From: Setophaga petechia
Taxonomy: Eukaryota > Chordata > Aves > Passeriformes > Parulidae
DNA: 64,000 bases
Assembly: GCA_024362935.1 (NCBI GenBank)
Contig: JANCRA010000017.1
Span: 310,001 to 374,000 of the forward strand
Direction: 5' to 3'
Made by a program: the position numbers and the translations under genes. Shown here piece after piece: positions 18,901 through 32,500 of the stretch. Within the stretch, counting starts at the first letter, position 1. Every line of letters begins with the position of its first letter. The notes under the pieces were generated by a model. The model saw only the letters and a program-made list of their open reading frames with translations, ran no database searches and was not told where the DNA came from.

Positions 18901-21900
18901 GGTGTAAGCAGCTTGTAAAGTGCTAGAAAACAGTACTTTCCCACTCTCTTGCCTTTCCCTTCACATTAATCTTTGAAAGGAAGGCGTCTTAGACAACTTC
19001 CTTTTACTTTTTGCAAAACACACTGCAGCCCTCTGTGCAACTTCTACAACACGATTTAACTTGTTTAGTGAGCAGGAAGGTTTTCTCCTTGCGAGACAAA
19101 TTGAAAAAGCTATTTGCTCAGATGTAGGTAACAAGAAACACTTACTGCAGTGCAGTGAACAACTAACTGCTACACAGCACTAGGATTGTGTTAGCAGCTT
19201 GCAAAGGGGTAGAAAACAGTACTTTCCCACTCTCTTGCCCCTCCATTCACATTAATACTTGAAAGGAAGGCGTCTTAGACAACTTTCTTTTTCTTGTTAC
19301 AGAACACTCTGCAGCCCTCTGTGCAACTTCGAGAACACGATAAGAGATGTTTAGTGAGCAGGGAATTTTTCTCCTTGCGAGACATAATGAAAAAGCTATT
19401 TGCTTTGATGTAGGTAACGAGAAACACTGCAGTGCACTGAAAAGCTAATTGCTACACAGCACTGGGATTGTGTAAGCAGCTTGCAAAGTGATAGAAAACA
19501 GTACTTTCCCACTCTCTTGCCTTTCCCTTCACATTAATACTTGAAAGGAAGGCGTGTTAGACAACTTGCTTTTTTTTGTTGCAGAAAACTCTGCAGCCCT
19601 CTGTGCAACATCTACAACACGATGGAAGTTGTTAAATGAGCAGGAAGGTTTTCTCCTTGCGAGACATAGTGAAAAAGCTATTTGCTTAGATGTAGGTGAC
19701 CACAGGGACCTACTGCAGTGCCCTGGAAAGCTAATCGTGGCACAACACTGGGATTGTGTGTCCAGCTTGCAAAGTGATAGAAACACTACCTTTCCACTGT
19801 CCTGCATTTTCCCTTTCGAGGAACATTCGAATGGAAGGCGTTTTGGACAAGTTTCTTTTTCTTCTTGCAGAACACTCTGCAGACCTGCGTGCAACATCTA
19901 GAACACGATGGGAGATGTTTCCTGAACAGGCACACAGTTTCTCCCTGCGTGATATACTGAAAAGGCTATTTGCTTCGAGGTTGGAAACAAGAGGAACTTA
20001 CTCCAGTGCACTGCAAAGGTAATCGCTGTAGAACACTGGCATTTTGTAAGCAGATTGCAAACTCAGAGAAAACAGTACCTTTCCACTCTCCTGCCTTTTC
20101 CATTGCCAATAACATTTAAAAGGAAGTCGTTTTGGACAACTTTCTCTTTCTTGTTGCAGAACACTCCACTGACACGTGTGCAAACTCTAGTCGGAATAGG
20201 AGATGTTTTCTGAGCAGGCACAGTTTCTCCTTGCGAGACATAGTGAAAAAGCTATTTGCTTAGATGTAGGTGACAAGAGGCACTATCTACAGTGCACTGC
20301 GAAGCTAATTGCAGCACAACACTGGGATTGTGTAAGCAGCTTGCAAAGTGATAGAAAACAGTACTTTCCCACTCTCTTGCCTTTCCATCCACATTAATAC
20401 TTGAAAGGAAGGCGTCTTAGACAACTTTCTTTTTCTTGTTGCAAAACACTCTGCAGCCCTCTGTGCAACCCCTAGAACACGATAGGAGATGTTTCTTAGC
20501 AGAAACCTTTTCTCCTTGCGAGACATAGTGAAAAAGCTATTTGCTTAGATGTAGGTGACAAGAGGCACTATCTACAGTGCACTGCGAAGCTAATTGAAGC
20601 ACAACACTGGGATTGTGTAAGCAGCTTGCAAAGTGATAGAAAACAGTACTTTCCCACTCTCTTGCCTTTCCATCCACATTAATACTTGAAAGGAAGGCGT
20701 CTTAGACAACTTTCTTTTTCTTGTTGCAAAAAACTCTGCAGCCCTCTGTGCAACCTCCACAAAACGATGGAATTTGTTTAGTGAGCAGGAAGGTTTTCTC
20801 CTTGCCAGATATAGTGAAAAAGCTATTTGCTTAGATGTAGGTGACAAGAAACACTTACTGCAATGCACTGAAAAGCTAACTGCTACACAGCACTGCGATT
20901 GTGTTAGCAGCCTGCAAAGTGACAGACAACAGTACTTTCCCACTCTCTTGCCTTTCCCTTCACATTAATCCCTTAAAGGAAGGCGTCTTAGACAACTTTC
21001 TTTTACTTTTTGCAAAACACTCTCCAGCCCTCGGTGCAAATTCTACAATACGATGGAAGTTGTTTAGAGAGCCGCAACGTTTTCCCCTTGCGAGACAAAG
21101 TGAAAAAGCTATTTGCTTAGATGTAGGTAACAAGAAACACTTACTGCAGTGCACTGACAAGCTAATTGCTACACAACACTGGGATGGTGTAAGCAGCTTG
21201 TAAAGTGCTAGAAAACAGTACTTTCCCACTCTCTTGCCTTTCCCTTCACATTAATCCTTGAAAGGAAGGCGTGGTAGACAACGTTCTTTTACTTTTTGCA
21301 AAACACACTGCAGCCCTCTGTGCAACTTCTACAACACGATTTAACTTGTTTAGTGAGCAGGAAGGTTTTCTCCTTGCGAGACAAATTGAAAAAGCTATTT
21401 GCTCAGATGTAGGTAACAAGAAACACTTACTGCAGTGCACTGAACAACTAACTGCTACACAGCACTAGGATTGTGTTAGCAGCTTGCAAAGGGGTAGAAA
21501 ACAGTACTTTCCCACTCTCTTGCCCCTCCATTCACATTAATACTTGAAAGGAAGGCGTCTTAGACAACTTTCTTTTTCTTGTTACAGAACACTCTGCAGC
21601 CCTCTGTGCAACTTCGAGAACACGATAAGAGATACTTAATGAGCAGGGAATTTTTCTCCTTGCGAGACATAATGAAAAAGCTATTTGCTTTGATGTAGGT
21701 AACGAGAAACACTGCAGTGCACTGAAAAACTAATTGCTACACAGCACTGGGATTGTGTAAGCAGCTTGCAAAGTGATAGAAAACAGTACTTTCCCACTCT
21801 CTTGCCTTTCCCTTCACATTAATACTTGAAAGGAAGGCGTGTTAGACAACTTGCTTTTTTTTGTTGCAGAAAACTCTGCAGCCCTCTGTGCAACATCTAC

Positions 21901-23110
21901 AACACGATGGAAGTTGTTAAATGAGCAGGAAGGTTTTCTCCTTGCGAGACATAGTGAAAAAGCTGTTTGCTTAGATGTAGGTGACCACAGGGACCTACTG
22001 CAGTGCCCTGGAAAGCTAATCGTAGCACAACACTGGGATTGTGTGTCCAGCTTGCAAAGTGATAGAAACACTACCTTTCCACTGTCCTGCATTTTCCCTT
22101 TCGAGGAACATTCGAATGGAAGGCGTTTTGGACAAGTTTCTTTTTCTTCTTGCAGAACACTCTGCAGACCTGCGTGCAACCTCTAGAACACGATGGGAGA
22201 TGTTTCCTGAACAGGCACACAGTTTCTCCCTGCGTGATATACTGAAAAGGCTATTTGCTTCGAGGTTGGAAACAAGAGGCACTTACTCCAGTGCACTGCA
22301 AAGGTAATCGCTGTAGAACACTGGCATTTTGTAAGCAGATTGCAAACTCAGAGAAAACAGTACCTTTCCACTCTCCTGCCTTTTCCATTGCCAATAACAT
22401 TTAAAAGGAAGTCGTTTTGGACAACTTTCTCTTTCTTGTTGCAGAACACTCCACTGACACGTGTGAAAACTCTAGTCGGAATAGGAGATGTTTTCTGAGC
22501 AGGCACAGTTTCTCCTTGCGAGACATAGTGAAAAAGCTATTTGCTTAGATGTAGGTGACAAGAGGCACTATCTACAGTGCACTGCGAAGCTAATTGAAGC
22601 ACAACACTGGGATTGTGTAAGCAGCTTGCAAAGTGATAGAAAACAGTACTTTCCCACTCTCTTGCCTTTCCATCCACATTAATACTTGAAAGGAAGGCGT
22701 CTTAGACAACTTTCTTTTTCTTGTTGCAAAACACTCTGCAGCCCTCTGTGCAACCCCTAGAACACGATAGGAGATGTTTCTTAGCAGAAACCTTTTCTCC
22801 TTGCGAGACATAGTGAAAAAGCTATTTGCTTAGATGTAGGTGACAAGAGGCACTATCTACAGTGCACTGCGAAGCTAATTGAAGCACAACACTGGGATTG
22901 TGTAAGCAGCTTGCAAAGTGATAGAAAACAGTACTTTCCCACACTCTTGCCTTTCCATCCACATTAATACTTGAAAGGAAGGCGTCTTAGACAACTTTCT
23001 TTTTCTTGTTGCAAAAAACTCTGCAGCCCGCTGTGCAACCTCCACAAAACGATGGAAGTTGTTTACTGAGCAGGAAGGTTTTCTCCTTGCGAGACATAGT
23101 GAAAAAGCTA
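15950..23110. repeat. Eight-monomer higher-order repeat, 2285 bp, about 3.1 copies
   Basis: Distinct monomer variants recur at exactly 2285 bp: landmarks at 16,020, 18,305, 20,590 and 22,875; 16,204, 18,489, 20,774 and 23,059; 17,244, 19,529 and 21,814; 17,918, 20,203 and 22,488. Within a period the eight monomers differ visibly, while corresponding monomers in successive periods are nearly identical. This is the pattern produced by recent unequal exchange. Confidence 0.9.
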
Positions 23111-23531
23111 TTTGCTTAGATGTAGGTAACAAGAAACACTTGCTGCAGTGCACTGACAGGGCAATTGCTACACAGCACTGGGATTGTGTAAGCAGCTTGC
23201 CAAGTGATAGAAAACAGTACCTTTCCACTGTCTTGCCTTTTCCATTCACATTAATACTTGAAAGAATGGCGTCTTGGACAACTTTTTTTTTCTTGTTGCG
23301 AAACACTCTGCAGCCCTCTGTGCAACTTCTAGAACACGATGGTAGATGTTTCGTGAGCAGAAAAGTTTTCTCCTTGCGAGACATAGTGAAAAAGCTATTT
23401 GCTTAGATGTAGGTAACAAGAAACACTTACTGCAGTGAAGTGAGAAATTAATTGTTACACAGCACTGGGATTGTGTAAGCAGCTTGCAAAGTGATAGAAA
23501 ACAGCACCTTTCCACTCTCTTGCCTTTCCCT

Positions 23532-26500
23532 TCACATTAATACTTGGAAGGAAGGCGTCTCAGACAACTTTCTTTTTCTTGCTGCAAAACACTCTGCAGC
23601 CCTCTGTGCAACTTCTAGAACAGGATAGGAGATGTTTAGTGAGCAGGAAGGTTTTCTCCTTGGGAGACATAGTGAAAAAGCTATTTGCTTAGATGTAGGT
23701 GTCAAGAAACACTTACTGCAGTGCACTGACAGGGCAATTGCTACACAGCACTGAGATTGTGTAAGCAGCTTGTCAAGTGATAGAAAACAGTACCTTTCCA
23801 CTGTCTTGCCTTTTCCATTCACATTAATACTTGAAAGAAAGGCGTCTTAGACAACTTTTTTTTTCTTGTTGCGAAACATTCTGCAGCCCTCTGTGCAACT
23901 TCTAGAACACGATAGGAGATGTTTCGTGAGCAGAAACGTTTTCTCCTTGCGAGACATAGTGAAAAAGCTATTTACTTAGATGTAGGTGTCAAGAAACGCT
24001 TACTGCAGTGCACTGAAAAGCAAATTGCTACAGAGCACTGGGATTGTGTAAGCAGCTTGCAAAGTGATAGAAAACAGTACCTTTCCCACTCTCTTGCCTT
24101 TCCATTCACATTAATACTTGAAAGGAAGGCGTCTTAGACAAATTTTTTATCTTGTTGCAAAACACTCTGCAGCCCTCTGTGCAACCTCAAGAACACGATA
24201 GGAGATGTTTAGTGAGCAGGAAGGTTTTCTCCTTGCGAGACATAGTGAAAAAGCTATTTGCTTAGATGTAGGTGACAAGGAACACTTCCTGCAGTGCACT
24301 GAAAAGCTAAGTGCTACACAACACTGGGATTGTGTAAGCAGCTTGCAAAAGGATAGAAAACAGTACCTTTCCACTCTCCTGCCTTTTCCATTTGCATTGC
24401 TTTTCGAATGGAACGAGATTTGGAGAACTTGGTTTGGCTTCTTGCAAAAAACTCCGCACACCTCCGCGCAACTTCTAGAACATGATAGGAGATGGTTACA
24501 GAGCAGGCACATTTTCTCTGAGCGAGACATAGTGAAAAAGCTTTTTGCTTAGATTTAGGTGACCACAGGCACTTACTGCAGTGCCCTGGAAAGCTAATCG
24601 TAGCACAACACTGGGATTGTGTGTCCAGCTTGCAAAGTGATAGAAACACTACCTTTCCACTGTCCTGCATTTTCCCTTTCGAAGAACATTCGAATGGAAG
24701 GCGTTTTGGACAAGTTTCTTTTTCTTCTTGCAGAACACTCTGCAGACCTGCGTGCAACCTCTAGAACACGATGGGAGATGTTTCCTGAACAGGCACACAG
24801 TTTCTCCCTGCGTGATATACTGAAAAGGCTATTTGCTTCGAGGTTGGAAACAAGAGGCACTTACTCCAGTGCACTGCAAAGGTAATCGCTGTAGAACACT
24901 GGCATTTTGTAAGCAGATTGCAAACTCAGAGAAAACAGTACCTTTCCACTCTCCTGCCTTTTCCATTGCCAATAACATTTAAAAGGAAGTCATTTTGGAC
25001 AACTTTCTCTTTCTTGTTGCAGAACACTCCACTGAAACGTGTGCAAACTCTAGTCGGAATAGGAGATGTTTTCTGAGCAGGCACAGTTTCTCCTTGCGAG
25101 ACATAGTGAAAAAGCTATTTGCTTAGATGTAGGTGACAAGAGGCACTATCTACAGTGCACTGCAAAGCTAATTGAAGCACAACACTGGGATTGTGTAAGC
25201 AGCTTGCAAAGTGATAGAAAACAGTACCTTTCCCACTCTCTTGCCTTTCCATTCACATTAATACTTGAAAGGAAGGCGTCTTAGACAACTTTCTTTTTCT
25301 TGTTGCAAAACACTCTGCAGCCCTCTGTGCAACCCCTAGAACACGATAGGAGATGTTTGTGAGCAGAAACGTTTTCTCCTTGCGAGACATAGTGAAAAAG
25401 CTATTTGCTTAGATGTAGGTGTCAAGAAACGCTTACTGCAGTGCACTGAAAAGCAAATTGCTACAGAGCACTGCGATTGTGTAAGCTGCTTAGAAACAGA
25501 TAGAAAACAGTACCTTTCCACTCTCTTGCCTTTTCCATTCATATTAACACTTGAAAGGAAGGCGTCTTAGACAACTTTCTTTTTCTTGTTGCAAAACACT
25601 CTGCAGACCTGTGTGCAACCTCTAGAACACGATGGGAAATGTTTCCTGAACAGGCACACAGTTTCTTCTTGCGCGATATACTGAAAAGGCTATTTGCTTC
25701 GAGGTTGGAAACAAGAGGCACATACTCCAATGCACTGCAAAGGTAATCTCTGTAGAACACTGGCATTTTGTAAGCAGATTGCAAACTCAGAGAAAACAGT
25801 ACCTTTCCACTCTCCTGCCTGTTCCATTGCCAATAACATTTAAAAGGAAGTCGTTTTGGACAACTTTCTCTTTCTTGTTGCAGAACACACCACTGAAACG
25901 TGTGCAAACTCTAGTCGGAATAGGAGATGTTTTCTGAGCAGGCACAGTTTCTCCTTGCGAGACATAGTGAAAAAGCTATTTGCTTAGATGTAGGTGACAA
26001 GAGGCACTATCTACAGTGCACTGCAAAGCTAATTGAAGCACAACACTGGGATTGTGTAAGCAGCTTGCAAAGCGATAGAAAACAGTACCTTTCCACTCTC
26101 TTGCCTTTCCATTTACATTAATACTTGAAAGGAAGGCGTCTTAGACAACTTTCTTTTTCTTGTTGCAAAACACTCTGCAGCCCTCTGTGCAACTTCTAGA
26201 ACACGATAGGAGATGTTTGTGAGCAGAAACGTTTTCTCCTTGCGAGACATAGTGAAAAAGCTATTTACTTAGATGTAGGTGTCAAGAAACGCTTACTGCA
26301 GTGCACTGAAAAGCAAATTGCTACAGAGCACTGGGATTGTGTAAGCAGCTTGCAAAGTGATAGAAAACAGTACCTTTCCCACTCTCTTGCCTTTCCATTC
26401 ACATTAATACTTGAAAGGAAGGCGTCTTAGACAACTTTCTTTTTCTTGTTGCAAAACACTCTGCAGCCCTCTGTGCAACCCCTAGAACACGATAGGAGAT

Positions 26501-29500
26501 GTTTCGTGAGCAGAAACGTTTTCTCCTTGCGAGACATAGTGAAAAAGCTATTTGCTTAGATGTAGGTGTCAAGAAACGCTTACTGCAGTGCACTGAAAAG
26601 CAAATTGCTACAGAGCACTGCGATTGTGTAAGCTGCTTAGAAACAGATAGAAAACAGTACCTTTCCACTCTCTTGCCTTTTCCATTCATATTAACACTTG
26701 AAAGGAAGGCGTCTTAGACAACTTTCTTTTTCTTGTTGCAAAGCACTCTGCAGACCTGTGTGCAACCTCTAGAACACGATGGGAAATGTTTCCTGAACAG
26801 GCACACAGTTTCTTCTTGCGCGATATACTGAAAAGGCTATTTGCTTCGAGGTTGGAAACAAGAGGCACTTACTCCAGTGCACTGCAAAGGTAATCTCTGT
26901 AGAACACTGGCATTTTGTAAGCAGATTGCAAACTCAAAGAAAACAGTACCTTTCCACTCTCCTGCCTTTTCCATTGCCAATAACATTCAAAAGGAAGTCG
27001 TTTTGGACAACTTTCTCTTTCTTGTTGCAGAACACTCCACTGACAGGTGTGCAAACTCTAGTCGGGATAGGAGATGTTTTCTGAGCAGGCACAGTTTCTC
27101 CTTGCGAGAAACTGCGAAGAAGCTATTTGCTTAGATGTAGGTGAGAAGACGCACTTACTGCAGTGCACTGACAAGCTAATTGCTACACAACACTGGGATT
27201 GTGTGCCCAGCTTGCAAACGGATAGAAAACAGTACCATTCCACTCTCCTGCCTTTTCTATTCACATTTCTATTTGAATGGAAGGAGTTTTGGACATCTTT
27301 CTTTTGCTTCTTGCAAAACACTCCCCACACCAGCGTGCACCCTCCACAACAAGATGGGAGATGTTTTTTGAACTGGCACAGTTTCTCCTTGCGATACAGT
27401 GTAAAAGCTATTGGCTTAGATGTAGGTGACAAGAGGCACTATCTACAGTGGACTGCAAAGCTAATCGAAACACAACACTGGGATAGTGTGCCCAGCATGC
27501 AAAGTGATAGAAAACAGTACCTTTCGACTCTCTTGCCTTTTCCTTCACATTAATCCTTGAAAGGAAGGCGTCTTAGACAACTTTCTTTTTCTTGTTGCAA
27601 AACACTCTGCAGCCCTCTGTGCAACCTCCAGAACACGATGGAAGCTGTTTAGTGAGCAGGAACGTTTTCTATTTGCGAGACATATTGATAAAGCTTTTTC
27701 CTTAAAAGAAGGTAACAAGAAACACTTACTGCAGACAAGTGACAAGTTAATTGTTACACAGCACTGGGATTGTGTAAGCAGCTTGCAAAGTGATAGAAAA
27801 CAGTACTTTCCCACTCTCTTGCCTTTCCATCCACATTAATACTTGAAAGGAAGGCGTCTTAGACAACTTTCTTTTTCTTGTTGCAAAAAACTCTGCAGCC
27901 CTCTGTGCAACCTCCACAAAACGATGGAATTTGTTTAGTGAGCAGGAAGGTTTTCTCCTTGCGAGACATAGTGAAAAAGCTATTTGCTTAGATGTAGGTG
28001 ACAAGAAACACTTACGGCAGTGCACTGATAAGCTAATTGCTACACAGCACTGGGATTGTGTAAGCAGCTTGCAAAGTGATAGAAAACAGTACTTTCTCAC
28101 TCTCTTGCCTTTCAATTCACATTAATACTTGAAAGGAAGGCGTCTTAGACAACTTTCTTTTTCTTGCTGCAAAACACTCTGCAGCCCTCTGTGCAACTCC
28201 TAGAACAGGATAGGAGATGTTTAGTGAGCAGGAAGGTTTTCTCCTTGCGAGACATAGTGAAAAAGCTATTTGCTTAGATGTAGGTGTCAAGAAACACTTA
28301 CTGCAGTGCACTGACAGGTCAATTGCTACACAGCACTGAGAATGTGTAAGCAGCTTGTCAAGTGATAGAAAACAGTACCTTTCCTCTGTCTTGCCTTTTC
28401 CATTCACATTAATACTTGAAAGGAAGGCGTCTTAGGCAACTTTCTTTATCTTGTTGCAAAACACTCTGCAGCCCTCTCTGCAACCTCTAGAACACGATAG
28501 GAGATGTTTAGTGAGCAGGAAGCTTTTCTCCTTGCGAGACATAGTGAAAAAGCTATTTGCTTAGATGTAGGTGACAAGAAACACTTCCTGCAGTGCACTG
28601 AAAAGCTAATTGCAACACAACACTGGGATTGTGTAAGCAGCTTGCAAAAGGATAGAAAACAGTACCTTTCCACTCTCCTGTCTTTTCCATTTGCATTGCT
28701 TTTCGAATGGAACGAGATTTGGAGAACTTGGTTTGGCTTCTTGCAAAAAACTCCGCACACCTCCGCGCAACTTCTAGAACATGATAGGAGATGGTTACAG
28801 AGCAGGCACATTTTCTCTGAGCGAGACATAGTGAAAAAGCTTTTTGCTTAGATGTAGGTGACCACAGGCACTTACTGCAGTACCCTGGAAAGCTAATCGT
28901 AGCACAACACTGGGATTGTGTGTCCAGCTTGCAAAGTGATAGAAACACTACCTTTCCACTGTCCTGCATTTTCCCTTTCGAGGAACATTCGAATGGAAGG
29001 CGTTTTGGACAAGTTTCTTTTTCTTCTTGCAGAACACTCTGCAGACCTGCGTGCAACCTCTAGAACACGATGGGAGATGTTTCCTGAACAGGCACACAGT
29101 TTCTCCCTGCGCGATATACTGAAAAGGCTATTTGCTTCGAGGTTGGAAACAAGAGGCACTTACTCCAGTGCACTGCAAAGGTAATCGCTGTAGAACACTG
29201 GCATTTTGTAAGCAGATTGCAAACTCAGAGAAAACAGTACCTTTCCAGTCTCCTGCCTTTTCCATTGCCCATAACATTTAAAAGGAAATCGTTTTGGACA
29301 ACTTTCTCTTTCTTGTTGCAGAACACTCCACTGAAACGTGTGCAAACTCTAGTCGGAATAGGAGATGTTTTCTGAGCAGGCACAGTTTCTCCTTGCGAGA
29401 CATAGTGAAAAAGCTATTTGCTTAGATGTAGGTGACAAGAGACACTATCTACAGTGCACTGCAAAGCTAATCGAAGCACAACACTGGGATTGTGTAAGCA

Positions 29501-32500
29501 GCTTGCAAAGTGATAGAAAACAGTACCTTTCCACTCTCTTGCCTTTCCATTTACATTAATACTTGAAAGGAAGGCGTCTCAGACAACTTTCTTTTTCTTG
29601 TTGCAAAACACTCTGCAGCCCTCTGTGCAACCCCTAGAACACGATAGGAGATGTTTCGTGAGCAGAAACGTTTTCTCCTTGCGAGACATAGTGAAAAAGC
29701 TATTTACTTAGATGTAGGTGTCAAGAAACGCTTACTGCAGTGCACTGAAAAGCAAATTGCTACAGAGCACTGGGATTGTGTAAGCAGCTTGCAAAGTGAT
29801 AGAAAACAGTACCTTTCCCACTCTCTTGCCTTTCCGTTCACATTAATACTTGAAAGGAAGGCGTCTTAGACAACTTTCTTTTTCTTGTTGCAAAACACTC
29901 TGCAGCCCTCTGTGCAACCCCTAGAACACGATAGGAGATGTTTGTGAGCAGAAACGTTTTCTCCTTCCGAGACATAGTGAAAAAGCTATTTGCTTAGATG
30001 TAGGTGACAAGAGGCACTATCTACAGTGCACTGACAGGCTAATTGCTACACAGCACTGCGATTGTGTAAGCTGCTTAGAAACAGATAGAAAACAGTACCT
30101 TTCCACTCTCTTGCCTTTTCCATACATATTAACACTTGAAAGGAAGGCGTCTTAGACAACTTTCTTTTTCTTGTTGCAAAACACTCTGCAGACCTGCGTG
30201 CAACCTCTAGAACACAATGGGAAATGTTTCCTGAACAGGCACACAGTTTCTCCCTGCGCGATATACTGAAAAGGCTATTTGCTTCGAGGTTGGAAACAAG
30301 AGGCACATACTCCAATGCACTGCAAAGGTAATCTCTGTAGAACACTGGCATTTTGTAAGCAGATTGCAACTCAAAGAAAACAGTACCTTTCCACTCTCCT
30401 GCCTTTTCCATTGCCAATAACATTCAAAAGGAAGTCGTTTTGGACAACTTTCTCTTTCTTGTTGCAGAACACTCCACTGACAGGTGTGCAAACTCTAGTC
30501 GGGATAGGAGATGTTTTCTGAGCAGGCACAGTTTCTCCTTGCGAGAAACTGCCAAGAAGCTATTTGCTTAGATGTAGGTGAGAAGACGCACTTACTGCAG
30601 TGCACTGACAAGCTAATTGCTACACAACACTGGGATTGTGTGCCCAGCTTTCAAACGGATAGAAAACAGTACCATTCCACTCTCCTGCCTTTTCTATTCA
30701 CATTTCTATTTGAATGGAAGGAGTTTTGGACATCTTTCTTTTGCTTCTTGCAAAACACTCCCCACACCAGCGTGCACCCTCCACAACAAGATGGGAGATG
30801 TTTTTTGAACTGGCACAGTTTCTCCTTGCGATACAGTGTAAAAGCTATTGGCTTAGATGTAGGTGACAAGAGGCACTATCTACAGTGGACTGCAAAGCTA
30901 ATCGAAACACAACACTGGGATTGTGTGTCCAGCTTGCAAAGTGATAGAAAACAGTACCTTTCGACTCTCTTGCCTTTTCCATTCACATTAATAATTGAAA
31001 GGAAGGCGTCTTAGACAACTTTCTTTTTCTTGTTGCAAAAAACTCTGCAGCCCTCTGTGCAACCTCCAGAACACGATGGAAGCTGTTTAGTGAGCAGGAA
31101 GGTTTTCTCCTTGCGAGACATAGTGAAAAAGCTATTTGCTTAGATGTAGGTGACAAGAAACACTTACTGCAGTGCACTGAAAAGCTAATTGCTACACAGA
31201 ACTGGGATTGTGTTAGCAGCTTCCAAAGTTATAGAAAACAGTACTTTCCCACTCTCTTGCCTCTTCCTTCACATTAATACTTGAAAGGAAGGCGTGTTAG
31301 ACAGCTTTCTCTTTCTTGTTGCAGAACACTCTGCAGCCCTCTGTGCAACTTCTAGAACACGATAGGAGACACTTAATGAGCAGGAAGGTTTTCTCCTTGC
31401 GAGACATAGTGAAAAAGCTATTTGCTTAGATGTAGGTGACAAGAAACACTTCCCGCAGTGCACTGAAAAGCTTACTGCCACACAGCACTGCGATTGGGTT
31501 AGCAGCCTGCAAATTGCTAGAAAACAGTACTTTCCCACTCTCTTGCCTTTCCCTTCGCATTAATACTTGAAAGGAAGGCGTGTTAGACAACGTTCTTTTA
31601 CTTTTTGCAAAACACTCTGCAGCCCTCTGTGCAAATTCTACAATACGATGGAAGTTGTTTAGCGAGCCGCAACATTTTCTCCTTGCGAGACAAAGTGAAA
31701 AAGCTATTTGCTTAGATGTAGGTAACAAGAAACACTTACTGCAGTGCACTGACAAGCTAATTGCTACACAGCACTGGGATTGTGTTAGCAGCTTCCAAAG
31801 TGCTAGAGAACAGTACTTTCCCACTCTCTTGCCTTTCCCTTCACATTAATCCTTGAAAGAAAGGCGTCTTAGACAACTTTCTTTTACTTTTTGCAAAACA
31901 CACTGCAGCCCTCTGTGCAACTTCTACAACACGATTTAACTTGTTTAGTGAGCAGGAAGGTTTTCTCCTTGCGAGACAAATTGAAAAAGCTATTTGCTCA
32001 GATGTAGGTAACAAGAAACACTTACTGCAGTGCACTGAACAACTAACTGCTACACAGCACTAGGATTGTGTTAGCAGCTTGCAAAGTGCTAGAAAACAGT
32101 ACTTTCCCACTCTCTTGCCCCTCCATTCACATTAATACTTGAAAGGAAGGCGTGTTAGACAACTTGCTTTTTTTTGTTGCAGAAAACTCTGCAGCCCTCT
32201 GTGCAACATCTACAACACGATGGAAGTTGTTAAATGAGCAGCAACGTTTTCCCCTTGCGAGACAAAGTGAAAAAGCTATTTGCTCAGATGTAGGTAACAA
32301 GAAACACTTACTGCCGTGCACTGAAAAGCTAATTGCTACACAGCACTGGGATTGTGTAAGCAGCTTGCAAAGTGCTAGAAAACAGTTCTTTCCCACTCTC
32401 TTGCCTTTCCCTTCACATTAATACTTGAAAGGAAGACGTCTTAGACAACTTTCTTTTTCTTGTTGCAAAACACACTGCAGCCCTCTGTGCAACTTCTAGA

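Noticed and set aside
26845..26870. CENP-B-box-like CTTCGAGGTTGGAAACAAG in some monomers
   Set aside because: It resembles the mammalian box but has a three-base insertion between TTCG and TTGGAAAC and lacks the essential CGGG, so it does not fit nTTCGnnnnAnnCGGGn.
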